Origin: a bacterium
GTDB lineage: Bacteria > Bacteroidota > Bacteroidia > Flavobacteriales_D > Crocinitomicaceae
Reading direction: 5' to 3'
Assembly: GCA_024742305.1 (NCBI GenBank)
Contig: JANSYQ010000008.1
Coordinates: forward strand, 61,254 to 125,253
DNA length: 64,000 nt
Position 1 is the first letter of the stretch; each line of letters starts with the position of its first letter. The position numbers and the translations under genes were made by a program. Below are positions 43,655-52,092 of the stretch, piece after piece. Under the pieces are notes generated by a model that saw nothing but the letters and a program-made list of their open reading frames with translations, did not search any database and was not told where the DNA came from.

Positions 43655-44641
43655 ATGGAGATGAAACAATTGATCGAGGCGTTCCCATCCAACATTACGG
43701 AAGCACTTGAAATTGCACAGAATTCAAACATCAAAGGCGATTATGGAACTATTTCTAATGTGCTGATCTGTGGAATGGGTGGATCAGGAATCGGTGGAAG
43801 TATGGTGCAAACATGGTTGTCCTACGAACTAACCGTGCCTGTTTCTATCACTAAAGACTACTCCATCCCGAACTTTGTAAACGAGAACACGCTCGTTATT
43901 GGTTCATCGTACTCGGGAAATACAGAGGAAACTTTGGAAGCTGTGGAGAGCGCGCAAAAACGCGGTGCGAAAATTATTGGCATTTGCTCCGGCGGAAAGC
44001 TGGAAGAGTTGTGTGCATCAAACGGTTACGATTTCATCAAAGTACCAGGCGGAAATCCACCTAGAACGGCATTGGCCTACTCACTTGTTCAGTTGCTTCA
44101 TATCTTCTCTAGCATCGGTATGTCGTCTGCAGATCGATTGAAAGAAATGGCAGCGGGACGCGATTTGATTGTAGCAGAGTCTGAAACCATTCACATGAAA
44201 GCCAAAGGTTTGGCAGAGCACTTGCATCAAAAAGTGGGAATCATGTACGGAACAACTGCCTACGATCCAATTTTGGTTCGAGCAAGACAGCAATTCAACG
44301 AGAACAGTAAGTACTTGAGTTGGACGAATCCAATTCCTGAGATGAACCACAACGAACTTGTCGGATGGGGCGGAGGAGATCGCCGCTTTGCACCGGTTTT
44401 CTTCATGACGAAAGGAAATCATCCAAGAAACGATAAGCGTATTGAAATTACACGCGATAAAATAGCCCAGAAAACCTCTGTATTTGACATCCACGCGAAA
44501 GGAGAATCTGTAATTGAGCAATCCATTTATCTCATCAACATTGTTGATTGGGCATCGTTCTATTTGGCGGAACTAGATGATATTGATACAATCGACATCG
44601 CTGTTATTGATTTCTTGAAAGGGGAATTGGCAAAATTTTGA
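43655..44641 (+). CDS. Bifunctional phosphoglucose/phosphomannose isomerase (copy 1)
   Basis: 328 residues. Two SIS domains: GMGGSGIGGSMV (about 45-57), SSYSGNTEETLEAVESAQ (about 88-105), and KVPGGNPPRTALAYSLVQ. The catalytic regions are QFNENSKYLSWTNPIPEMNHNELVGW (about 208-233, Glu and His) and KGESVIEQS. It interconverts glucose-6-P or mannose-6-P with fructose-6-P. The stop TGA overlaps the TTG start of lipB. A second copy with the same motifs is at 57975-58949. The start (ATG 43655) is two codons before the more usual MKQLI-type start. Confidence 0.93.
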   Translation: MEMKQLIEAFPSNITEALEIAQNSNIKGDYGTISNVLICGMGGSGIGGSMVQTWLSYELTVPVSITKDYSIPNFVNENTLVIGSSYSGNTEETLEAVESAQKRGAKIIGICSGGKLEELCASNGYDFIKVPGGNPPRTALAYSLVQLLHIFSSIGMSSADRLKEMAAGRDLIVAESETIHMKAKGLAEHLHQKVGIMYGTTAYDPILVRARQQFNENSKYLSWTNPIPEMNHNELVGWGGGDRRFAPVFFMTKGNHPRNDKRIEITRDKIAQKTSVFDIHAKGESVIEQSIYLINIVDWASFYLAELDDIDTIDIAVIDFLKGELAKF

Positions 44642-45342
44642 GCACACCAAAAGTTCACTATGAAAACCTGGGGCTAATCGATTACAAAGAAGCCTGGGAT
44701 TATCAGGAAAAACTGTTCAAAGGAACTATTGATCAGAAAATTCGCATTCGAAAGGGAGAGTCTGATGTTCCAACCGAACATTACATGCTTTTCTGCCAAC
44801 ATCCGCATGTGTATACGCTCGGCAAAAGTGGCGATAAAGAAAACCTTCTTTTAGACGATCAAGGACTGAAGGATCACCACGCAACCTATTACGAGATCAA
44901 TCGTGGTGGAGATATCACTTATCACGGACCCGGTCAGTTGGTTGTGTATCCCATTTTGGATTTGGATCACTTTTTCACCGACATCCACAAGTACATGCGT
45001 TTTTTGGAAGAAGCGGTCATTCAAACACTGGCGGAATACGGTCTAGAAAGCGGTCGTGTAGACGGACTTACTGGCGTTTGGATAGAAGGTGATACGCATC
45101 GTGCAAGAAAGATTTGTGCGATGGGCGTTAAAAGCTCGCGTTGGGTGACCATGCATGGAATTGGATTCAACGTGAATTCAGATTTGTCCTATTTTTCTCA
45201 CATCATACCGTGCGGAATTGACGATAAAGCGGTAACTTCCATGGAACAAGAACTGGGTGAGCCGCTTGACCTCGAGGAGGTTTCAAACGTCTTAAAAGAA
45301 AAACTTGCTGATCAATTCGGATTTATGTACCACGTTGAATGA
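44638..45342 (+). CDS. lipB: Octanoyltransferase (lipoate biosynthesis)
   Basis: 234 residues. It moves the octanoyl group from octanoyl-ACP to the E2/H apo-domains before LipA inserts sulfur. Motifs: HPHVYTLGKSGDKENLL (55-71), RGGDITYHGPGQLVVYPI (89-106), and catalytic Lys158 (ARKICAMGVK) and Cys192 (IPCGI), 34 residues apart as in E. coli LipB (135/169). No ATG lies near the conserved N-terminus, so the TTG at 44638 is taken; it overlaps the upstream stop as TTGA. The stop in turn overlaps the next start as ATGA, so all three genes are coupled. Confidence 0.95.
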   Translation: MSTPKVHYENLGLIDYKEAWDYQEKLFKGTIDQKIRIRKGESDVPTEHYMLFCQHPHVYTLGKSGDKENLLLDDQGLKDHHATYYEINRGGDITYHGPGQLVVYPILDLDHFFTDIHKYMRFLEEAVIQTLAEYGLESGRVDGLTGVWIEGDTHRARKICAMGVKSSRWVTMHGIGFNVNSDLSYFSHIIPCGIDDKAVTSMEQELGEPLDLEEVSNVLKEKLADQFGFMYHVE

Positions 45343-46586
45343 AGCATCTCAAAAAAATAGTGCGTGTGATTGTATTGTTTGTTGTCGGTATTGTTCTCGT
45401 GGTGAATGCCATTATTATCCTTACAGGACGATTCTACATTTACCGTGGAATTAAGGAAACGTACTTGAAAGGACGCACCGGACCTACTATTTACGATCTA
45501 GAGACCTTCCATACCCGTAAAGTTGATAGAGGTGAGGGTAGAGTTTTTGAGTTCCCCAAACATCCGAAATACAATACCCAAAAAATTCCGGATGATCTTC
45601 GTCAGTACATTGAAGAGCTAGAAACCAAGGCATTGTTGGTAGTGAAAAATGACACCTTGATCTACGAAGAGTACTGGGATGAACACAATCAAGAAACGTT
45701 GTCGAACTCGTTTTCTGTGGCAAAAACTGTGGTAGCGATATTGGTGGGAATTGCCATCGACGAAGGACATATTGATGATATCCACGACCCCGTTTGTAAG
45801 TACATTCCCGAATACAAAAATGGATCCCGTGACAAGATTACCATCGAGCATTTGTTACAAATGGCTTCTGGCTTGAGTTGGACGGAGAGTGGTGTGAACC
45901 CCTTTTCAGACAACGCAGAATCGTACTACGGCACCGACTTAGACGGATTGATCATGCGTCAACGACAAGTTTCCGAACCTGGGAAGGTATTTAACTACCA
46001 AGGAGCGAACTCGCAGCTGTTGGCAATGATTGTGGAGAAAGCGACGGGAAAATCAATCAGTAAATATGCCTCCGAGAAGATTTGGTCCAAGTTGGGAATG
46101 GAGGAAGATGCGCATTGGAGTTTGGATACCAAAAATGGACAAGAAAAAGCCTTTTGCTGTTTGTACGCACAAGCACGTGACTTCGCGAAAATTGGTCGCC
46201 TGTTTATGAATGGAGGCAAGTACAAAGACGAGCAAATCATTCCTCGTTGGTACTTCCTACAAATGACCAAGCAAAATGACTTAATGACCGAGGAGGGACT
46301 TCCGAATTATCGCTACGGGTACCACATTTGGACGTATCGAGGCAATGCAGATGATGTTTTTTACTGTCGAGGTATTCTAGGTCAGTACATTATTTGTATT
46401 CCAGATCGTGACTTAATGATCATTCGTTTGGGAATGAAACGGAAAGAGGATTTTGTCATTCCTGACCACTTGAAAGACGACGAGGAATACGTGAATCAGG
46501 TAAAATATCAAGTCGGGCATTGCCTCGGCTTGTTCCAGTACATTACACTTGGAAAGATACTCGCTTCAGAAACTGCGGCAATGTAA
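45339..46586 (+). CDS. Serine hydrolase, beta-lactamase/class C family, membrane-anchored
   Basis: 415 residues. An N-terminal membrane helix (about 6-28) without cleavage site, then a penicillin-binding/class C fold: catalytic S126-V-A-K129, IEHLLQMASGLSW, FNYQGANSQLLAMIVEKATG (the YxN-like region) and RGILGQYIICIPDRDLMIIRLG (third motif region, GxxGQ). It likely acts in the periplasm on peptides or esters and need not be a resistance enzyme. The ATG overlaps the lipB stop by ATGA. No functional link with lipB is known to me; coupling may be only transcriptional. Confidence 0.9.
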   Translation: MKHLKKIVRVIVLFVVGIVLVVNAIIILTGRFYIYRGIKETYLKGRTGPTIYDLETFHTRKVDRGEGRVFEFPKHPKYNTQKIPDDLRQYIEELETKALLVVKNDTLIYEEYWDEHNQETLSNSFSVAKTVVAILVGIAIDEGHIDDIHDPVCKYIPEYKNGSRDKITIEHLLQMASGLSWTESGVNPFSDNAESYYGTDLDGLIMRQRQVSEPGKVFNYQGANSQLLAMIVEKATGKSISKYASEKIWSKLGMEEDAHWSLDTKNGQEKAFCCLYAQARDFAKIGRLFMNGGKYKDEQIIPRWYFLQMTKQNDLMTEEGLPNYRYGYHIWTYRGNADDVFYCRGILGQYIICIPDRDLMIIRLGMKRKEDFVIPDHLKDDEEYVNQVKYQVGHCLGLFQYITLGKILASETAAM

Positions 46587-46685
46587 CTTTGGATCAGAAT
46601 CAAAAAGTTCCCATCCAAAGAAGCACAGATAATTCCCTGAACAATCATTGAAGTTTGTACTTTTACCGTCCAAAAATGAAGGGAA

Positions 46686-47096
46686 ATGCGTGAGGAATTA
46701 ATGGGGCCGAAGGTAGAAAATGTGGGTGTTGCTGTCGTGCAACAAACCAATGAAGTCGGTGAGAAAATTTACAATGTATACCTTCTGAACCTTCGTGAGG
46801 ACATCATGGAAGGAATCATCATTTCCAGCAAGGGCTATGGAGTAAATGCCAACACCGGAGAAAAGGTAGAAACCTCCATGTTGCGTCATTCCCTCGAAGT
46901 GTTGCTTCCTCAAGAGGCGGCAAAAATAGAACCCATCATGGAGGAGGTTTTCGGCTTGGCAAACGAGTACTGGGTGAGCTTCTACGTAGACAGTACGATG
47001 TACGACAAGAAGTTCGTCTTTTTACCAGAAACGATTTCTGAGAAGAACATGAAAATCATCCCTGTACTTGGTGCGAAAGGCGTGATGATTCTATAA
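46686..47096 (+). CDS. Conserved hypothetical protein
   Basis: 136 residues, soluble, no signal peptide. Mixed alpha/beta: VENVGVAVVQQTNEVGEKIYNVYLLNL, GIIISSKGYG, a helix LPQEAAKIEPIMEEVFGL, and strands WVSFYVDSTMYDKKFVFLP with ENMKIIPVLGAKGVMIL-like C-terminus. I recall similar small proteins in flavobacteria but know no function. It lies 99 bp after the serine hydrolase and 67 bp before a lipoprotein gene that has its own promoter box. Just upstream is TACTTTTA, one base off the -7 consensus. Confidence 0.75.
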   Translation: MREELMGPKVENVGVAVVQQTNEVGEKIYNVYLLNLREDIMEGIIISSKGYGVNANTGEKVETSMLRHSLEVLLPQEAAKIEPIMEEVFGLANEYWVSFYVDSTMYDKKFVFLPETISEKNMKIIPVLGAKGVMIL

Positions 47097-47099
47097 GTT

Positions 47100-47126
47100 T
47101 TGCATCCGTGCATTTTCTTATATTTG
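47100..47126 (+). promoter_or_regulatory. Bacteroidota-type promoter of the 47164 lipoprotein
   Basis: TTG (47100-47102) followed after 16 nt by TATATTTG (47119-47126), which fits TAnnTTTG. The spacing is slightly short of the usual 17-23. It leaves a 37-bp leader to the ATG at 47164. Confidence 0.45.
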
Positions 47127-47163
47127 CACATTGGTGAATGCTTGTTGCTTTAAAACACTACCT

Positions 47164-47766
47164 ATGTCTATAAAATTCGCTCATAAATCATTGATGCTCT
47201 TGTTTTTAATTGGAGTGGGGCTTTTCGTTTCCTCTTGTGCTGGTGAAGAAGATGAAAAAGAGGATAAAAATGATCTCGATTTAGAGGATTACTACGAGTT
47301 TCAAGTGATGGATCTTTCCAAATATGGATTGAATGCATACATCCACCTGCCCGATGAAACGGCAAATATTGGAGCATCCACAAGACCGGAAGTTTCTCAT
47401 CCAGAAGATCATATTTGGCAAATTGATATCGGTCAAAACTTTACCTTACACATTGAGGATATGGCGAATATCAAGGATAATATTAAGGAAGAAAAGAAGG
47501 AGTTGAAACGCAAAGACTTTTTCAAAATCAAGTACTTAATAGATACACCAGAAATGATTCTCTATCAGCGCGAGTTAGTGGTGAAGGGATCAGACAGAGC
47601 AGCTTCAACGGTTGGAGTAGAGCACAAATCTTACCACGTTTTCGGACAAAAAACAATTGACGGAATCACGTACGTGTTGGAGAGTAGAGAAGAGGGATAC
47701 GAGAAAAACATTATTGAGATGATGGCGAAATCCATCAAATCATTCAAGTCGAAATCAGGGAAGTAA
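47164..47766 (+). CDS. Lipoprotein of unknown function
   Basis: 200 residues from the ATG at 47164 (11 codons after an upstream in-frame ATG that would spoil the signal peptide). Lipobox LFVSSC (Cys25) followed by a strongly acidic linker (GEEDEKEDKNDLDLEDY), the kind of charge seen in Bacteroidota surface-export signals. The mature part has strands YEFQVMDLSKYGLNAYIHLP, HIWQIDIGQNFTLHIEDM and SYHVFGQKTIDGITYVLES, ending in a basic tail. No known domain is recognised. The Mrp-type ATPase gene follows after 14 bp, so the two may be co-transcribed. Confidence 0.75.
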   Translation: MSIKFAHKSLMLLFLIGVGLFVSSCAGEEDEKEDKNDLDLEDYYEFQVMDLSKYGLNAYIHLPDETANIGASTRPEVSHPEDHIWQIDIGQNFTLHIEDMANIKDNIKEEKKELKRKDFFKIKYLIDTPEMILYQRELVVKGSDRAASTVGVEHKSYHVFGQKTIDGITYVLESREEGYEKNIIEMMAKSIKSFKSKSGK

Positions 47767-47780
47767 TTTCCCACAAGTTC

Positions 47781-48848
47781 ATGGAATTAGTTCGAGAAAA
47801 TGTTCTTGACGTGCTGGGAGCCGTCATGGAACCAGACCTAAAAAAAGACATTGTTTCTGCCAATCTGGTAGAAGAATTGAAAATCGAAGAAAATACGATC
47901 TCACTGAGAGTTTTGGTGTCGAACCCAGCCATGCATGCGCGTCGTCGTATGCAAGAAGCGATTGAGTTCAACCTCAAAAACAAATTCGGTAAAGAGATCG
48001 AAATCAAATGTGAAGTGGCAGCAATGCCAGCTGAAGCAAAAGAAGCGCATCGAAAAATTCTACCGGAAGTAAAACATGTGATTGCAGTAGCCTCGGGTAA
48101 AGGAGGAGTTGGAAAATCTACTGTTACGGCAAATCTCGCCGGTGGATTAGCAAAAGCGGGCTATCGAGTAGGAGTAGTGGATGCCGATATTTACGGTCCT
48201 TCCATGCCAACCATGTTTGATGTGGTAGATGAACGCCCAACCATGCTAGAGGTAGAAGGAACGCCAAAGATCAATCCTGTAGTTAGTTACGGAATTAAAA
48301 TTCTATCCATTGGATTTTTCACCGAGCAAGATAATGCGGTGGTTTGGCGCGGTCCGATGGCTTCGAAAGCACTCACTCAAATGTTCACAGATGCATATTG
48401 GGGCAAACTTGATTATTTGTTGATCGACCTACCTCCAGGAACCGGCGATATTCATTTGTCTTTAGTGCAAGATGTTCCGCTAGACGGTGCTGTTGTAGTG
48501 AGTACGCCTCAAGAGGTAGCCTTAGCAGATGCACGCAAAGGAGTAAACATGTTCCGTTTGGAATCCATCAATGTTCCTGTGATTGGAATTATTGAAAACA
48601 TGGCATGGTTCACACCAGAGGAACTTCCTGAAAATAAGTACTACATCTTCGGTCGTGACGGTGCGAAAAACCTAGCGGCGGGAATGAACGTTCCTTTCCT
48701 CGGACAGTTGCCTCTCGTGCAAGGTGTTCGTGAAGCTGGAGACGTTGGAAGACCCGCTGTATTTCAGGAAAACAGTCCAATTGCCGATGCTTTTGATGAA
48801 TTAGTTCGTACCTTTGTAAAAGAAGTAGATCTTCTGAAGTCCAAATAA
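47781..48848 (+). CDS. apbC: Mrp/ApbC family iron-sulfur carrier ATPase
   Basis: 355 residues. An N-terminal MIP18/DUF59-like domain (1-85) precedes a P-loop ATPase with deviant Walker A GKGGVGKST (106-114), VVDADIYGPSMPTMF, and DYLLIDLPPGTGDIHLS. It carries or assembles Fe-S clusters for apo-proteins. The C-terminal ENMAWFTPEELPENKYYIFG occupies the position where many Mrp proteins have a C-x-x-C that holds the bridging cluster; here both cysteines are absent, as I recall for other Bacteroidota. A NifU-like gene begins 1 bp after the stop, supporting an Fe-S role. Confidence 0.94.
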   Translation: MELVRENVLDVLGAVMEPDLKKDIVSANLVEELKIEENTISLRVLVSNPAMHARRRMQEAIEFNLKNKFGKEIEIKCEVAAMPAEAKEAHRKILPEVKHVIAVASGKGGVGKSTVTANLAGGLAKAGYRVGVVDADIYGPSMPTMFDVVDERPTMLEVEGTPKINPVVSYGIKILSIGFFTEQDNAVVWRGPMASKALTQMFTDAYWGKLDYLLIDLPPGTGDIHLSLVQDVPLDGAVVVSTPQEVALADARKGVNMFRLESINVPVIGIIENMAWFTPEELPENKYYIFGRDGAKNLAAGMNVPFLGQLPLVQGVREAGDVGRPAVFQENSPIADAFDELVRTFVKEVDLLKSK

Positions 48849-48849
48849 T

Positions 48850-49110
48850 ATGGCACTAGACAAGAAACATATCGAAGAGAAGGTAATGCAGGCGTTGGAT
48901 CAGCTTCGTCCATTTTTGAATGCTGATGGTGGCGATATGGAGTTGGTGGAAATCAAAGACGATGCAACTGTAGTTGTGCGGCTGTTGGGTGCATGTAGCG
49001 ATTGCTCCATGTCCATGATGACCCTTAAAGCAGGCTTGGAGGAACAAGTAAAGAAAGCTGTTCCTGAAGTACCGCGTGTTGAGGCAATCAACATGCCCGA
49101 AATCGCCTAG
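48850..49110 (+). CDS. NifU C-terminal domain Fe-S scaffold protein
   Basis: 86 residues consisting only of the NifU C-terminal (Nfu) domain: KVMQALDQLRPFLNADGGDMELVEI, then GACSDCSMSMMTLKAGLEEQ with the cluster-binding Cys49-x-x-Cys52, and VPRVEAI. It accepts and delivers [4Fe-4S] clusters. Its start follows the Mrp stop by one base, so the two form a translational pair that joins an ATPase carrier with a scaffold. Length is typical for the stand-alone Bacteroidota form. Confidence 0.95.
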   Translation: MALDKKHIEEKVMQALDQLRPFLNADGGDMELVEIKDDATVVVRLLGACSDCSMSMMTLKAGLEEQVKKAVPEVPRVEAINMPEIA

Positions 49111-49111
49111 T

Positions 49112-49246
49112 TTATCCGAGTACAAAGACTGTAATTACCGTAGCAAACAAGCAAACGGTGACAATCAATAATCGTTTTATGTGTAATGAATTATCCATGT
49201 GGTTAGTCGTATAACCGCGCACCCAATATTGGTTACGTTCGTTCAT
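49112..49246 (-). CDS. Possible 44-residue membrane protein
   Basis: A short minus-strand frame of 44 codons starting with ATG at 49246 (MNERNQYWVRGYTTNHMDN) and ending in a hydrophobic helix (LLIVTVCLFATVITVFVLG). A polar N-terminus plus one C-terminal membrane segment is the layout of small tail-anchored membrane peptides. It ends 1 bp from the NifU stop and fills most of an otherwise gene-free interval. No clear ribosome-binding site or promoter is visible, and the frame could be chance. Confidence 0.35.
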   Translation of the reverse strand: MNERNQYWVRGYTTNHMDNSLHIKRLLIVTVCLFATVITVFVLG

Positions 49247-49370
49247 TAGTAATAACGTTACAAATCGTAGATAGTTTGCCTGAAAATCAGCGTATTTATC
49301 AACAAAGTCCTGAGTTGTTCACAAAACACTTTTTTATTTACAGTTAAATTCCTAAGTGTCTTTGTATCAC

Positions 49371-49424
49371 CCTTCGCCTACGGCACCTCCCTCATGTCTC
49401 GACAAGCTCGACAACCGGGAGGAG
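49371..49424. repeat. Dispersed repeat block in a gene-poor interval
   Basis: Contains CCTTCGCCTACGGC, GTCTCGACAAGCTCGACAAC and a GGGAGGAG edge, related to blocks at 9153-9183 and 42618-42655. The surrounding 49247-49786 has no gene I can support. Both strands of 49514-49838 hold weak overlapping frames of 80-90 codons that look like repeat DNA rather than genes. Confidence 0.45.
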
Positions 49425-49786
49425 TAAAAGCCTTTCTCCCAAAAGCGGCGGTATCTAGGAGAATGATATAAAACACTCAATATTCCTTTTGCAAATGTGT
49501 TTCCAAAGAAAAACTATGATTCTACGAATGAATATCTATCAATCCGAGTACGGATGAACCATTTGCAGTAGTAGCAAGTTGGGGATTGAACAATGCATTT
49601 ATCTCGAGTGGTTAAAGCCGCAGCTCGTGCTTGCCTTGCAGAAATTGTAAGCCAATCTTGCGGTGCGAAGCAACTACCTTTAAATGGTTCTTGGGTTTTT
49701 CGTTCTTTTGGGCTAAGCCAAAAGGACAGAAGTTTTACCGTCAAACTAATTACTCCAAGCTTTATATATAATAACCTTCCTGACCA

Positions 49787-49818
49787 CAAAAAAAAGCTGC
49801 TCTACCATGTAGAACAGC
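49787..49818 (-). terminator. Rho-independent terminator of sodA
   Basis: Read on the minus strand, GCTGTTCTAC and GTAGAGCAGC pair as a 10-bp stem with one wobble around a 3-nt loop, followed by eight T residues. It lies 34 bp after the sodA stop. Confidence 0.85.
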
Positions 49819-49851
49819 CTTTTCGTTTTATTCTTTAACTATCTGACGTGC

Positions 49852-50451
49852 TTACTTAGCAGCGGCAAATTTTTCAGCAACCTTGTCCCAGTTTACTACG
49901 TTGAAGAACGCGTTGATGTAATCCGGGCGACGGTTTTGGTAGTTCAAGTAATATGCGTGCTCCCAAACGTCCAATCCAAGGATAGGAGTTCCTCCGCATC
50001 CCGTACCCATTAACGGGTTGTCTTGGTTTGCTGTAGAACATACTTCCAATTTTCCGTCGGTAACACACAACCATGCCCATCCTGAGCCAAAGCGTGTAGC
50101 TGCTGCATTTGAGAATGCTTCTTTGAACGCATCAAAAGATCCGAATGCCGAATCAATCGCTGCAGCCAAGTCGCCGGAAGGAGTTCCTCCTCCGTTTGGA
50201 GACATTACTTCCCAGAACAAGTTGTGGTTGTAGTATCCTCCACCGTTGTTACGAACGGCACCGTTATCTGCACAGTTCGCAAGAATGTCTTCAATGCTCA
50301 TTCCAGCGAAGTCTGTCCCTTCGATAGCCGCGTTCAGTTTTGTTGTGTATCCGTTGTGATGCTTCGAGTGGTGGATTTCCATCGTTCTTGCATCAATATG
50401 TGGTTCCAATGCATCATACGCATATGGAAGCTGTGGTAATTCAAAAGCCAT
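49852..50451 (-). CDS. sodA: Superoxide dismutase, Mn/Fe family
   Basis: 199 residues, standard length, no signal peptide. Metal ligands His27 (MEIHHSKHH), His76 (YYNHNLFW), Asp161 and His165 ([19 protein letters not shown]). The [10 protein letters not shown] segment with Gln in the NQD position follows the Mn-type pattern of E. coli SodA, so Mn or cambialistic use is likelier than strict Fe. It converts superoxide to oxygen and peroxide in the cytoplasm. The ATG at 50451 gives the family start [18 protein letters not shown]. It is a single gene with its own terminator. Confidence 0.96.
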   Translation of the reverse strand: MAFELPQLPYAYDALEPHIDARTMEIHHSKHHNGYTTKLNAAIEGTDFAGMSIEDILANCADNGAVRNNGGGYYNHNLFWEVMSPNGGGTPSGDLAAAIDSAFGSFDAFKEAFSNAAATRFGSGWAWLCVTDGKLEVCSTANQDNPLMGTGCGGTPILGLDVWEHAYYLNYQNRRPDYINAFFNVVNWDKVAEKFAAAK

Positions 50452-50684
50452 AATTTCTGTTTAACTAGATTCAGTGTAAATGTAACAAAAGACGAAAAAC
50501 TGAAGTATTGGGGTTCTTTATATTTTCATCAATTCCATCTATACAAATTATAAATAAGATTGAAGTCAATCCTTGAACTTCCCGTATTTACTCGTTTACA
50601 GCTACTTACCCGGGTTGAATTTTCCAGCGTACTTTTCCTCTCGAAAAGATTGTTTCCTATCCGAATAATGAGGACATTTAAACC

Positions 50685-51995
50685 ATGAATATTCCGCGCG
50701 TTGACCTCCCAAGGATCGTCGTTGTAGGATGCGGATTCGCAGGGCTGAAATTCGTACAGACGATCAATTCCAAGCAATATCAAATTGTTCTTTTGGACAA
50801 GAACAACTATCACACCTTCCAACCTTTGATGTATCAGGTGGCCACATCAGGGCTTGAGCCTGATTCTATTACCTATCCGATTCGGAAAATTTTCAAAGGA
50901 AAGAAGCGCTTTCACTTTCGTAAAACATCGGTAGAACGCATTGATACGGAAAAGAAACAGGTACACACAACCATTGGTCCGATTGAATACGATCATTTGG
51001 TGGTAGCCGTAGGGGCAACGAATAATTTTTTCGGAAATCAAGACGTGGAAAAGTATGCCGTTCCTATGAAGTCGTTGCTGGAATCCTTGCAGTTACGAAG
51101 CATGATTTTGCAGAATTTCGAAGAGGCATTGAACACAAGCGATATCGAGGAGCAAAACCGTTTGATGAATTTTGTGATTGTAGGCGGTGGAGCGACCGGA
51201 GTGGAGCTTGCCGGAGCATTAGCAGAGTTGAAGGCGCACGTATTACCGAACGATTATCCCGATCTCGATATCCGCAGAATGGAAATTCACTTGGTAGAGG
51301 GAGCGGATTCCGTTTTAGCAGCCATGAGCGACCTCGCCTCGAAGAAGTCATACGACTTTCTGAAGAAGTCGGGCGTAAATATTTGGTTGAACACGCGTGT
51401 TGAAAGTTACGACGGAGAGACAGTTATAACCAACAAGGAGAATTTCGCCTCCAAAGCTGTTATTTGGACGGCAGGAGTCAAAGCACGAACACTTCCGGGG
51501 CTGGAAACGGGTGGATCGAAAAACGGAAGAATTTTAGTGGATGATCGTGCCAAAGCATTAGCGCATGAAGACGTCTATGTGATAGGAGATATGGCTGAAA
51601 TGCGCTCGGATGAAAATCCACGAGGACATGCGATGTTGGCCTCCGTTGCCGGACAACAAGGAAAGTGGCTCGCATCGAATTTCAATGCACTTGCACGAGG
51701 TAAGGAAACAAAAGCGTTCGTCTATAAAGACAAAGGAACCATGGCCACTATTGGCCGAAATAAGGCGGTGGTCGATTTAAAAAAGTTCAGCTTTTCCGGC
51801 TATTTCGCTTGGCTCACTTGGATGTTTGTCCATTTGATGCTCCTGGTCGACTTCCGAAATCGCCTAATCGTATTCACCAACTGGGCGTGGCGCTACATTA
51901 AATACGATAGAGGTTCTCGTTTAATCATTCGCGAATTCAAACGATCCGAGCCAAACATCAAACAAACGGAAACAACCAAAAAATCGTCGGTTTAG
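50685..51995 (+). CDS. ndh: Type II NADH dehydrogenase (NDH-2)
   Basis: 436 residues. An FAD-binding Rossmann motif at the N-terminus (RIVVVGCGFAGLKFVQ), the quinone-site sequence NYHTFQPLMYQVATSGLEPDS split across residues 43-63, a second nucleotide-binding motif FVIVGGGATGVELAGALAEL (about 165-185), and EDVYVIGDMAEM. The C-terminal GYFAWLTWMFVHLMLLVDFRNR is an amphipathic membrane-associating helix pair typical of the family. It passes electrons from NADH to quinone without pumping. The ATG at 50685 is taken as start. An ACCCGGGT half-palindrome lies upstream at 50607. It is monocistronic. Confidence 0.92.
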   Translation: MNIPRVDLPRIVVVGCGFAGLKFVQTINSKQYQIVLLDKNNYHTFQPLMYQVATSGLEPDSITYPIRKIFKGKKRFHFRKTSVERIDTEKKQVHTTIGPIEYDHLVVAVGATNNFFGNQDVEKYAVPMKSLLESLQLRSMILQNFEEALNTSDIEEQNRLMNFVIVGGGATGVELAGALAELKAHVLPNDYPDLDIRRMEIHLVEGADSVLAAMSDLASKKSYDFLKKSGVNIWLNTRVESYDGETVITNKENFASKAVIWTAGVKARTLPGLETGGSKNGRILVDDRAKALAHEDVYVIGDMAEMRSDENPRGHAMLASVAGQQGKWLASNFNALARGKETKAFVYKDKGTMATIGRNKAVVDLKKFSFSGYFAWLTWMFVHLMLLVDFRNRLIVFTNWAWRYIKYDRGSRLIIREFKRSEPNIKQTETTKKSSV

Positions 51996-52092
51996 CTTCC
52001 AAGAATGACTGTAACTTGGTCGTAGTAAGAGCATTCATTCCTTCGATGGAGATGTTTTTATGTGTATTTTAAAGCCTCTAAACCGTTTTATT

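Noticed and set aside
45339..46586. Serine hydrolase as a beta-lactam resistance gene
   Set aside because: The SxxK fold is shared by many peptidases and esterases; membrane anchoring and operon context give no support for resistance.
49514..49838. Two overlapping frames of 81 and 91 codons as genes
   Set aside because: They occupy the same bases on opposite strands, run through the sodA terminator or repeat DNA, and show no known family.
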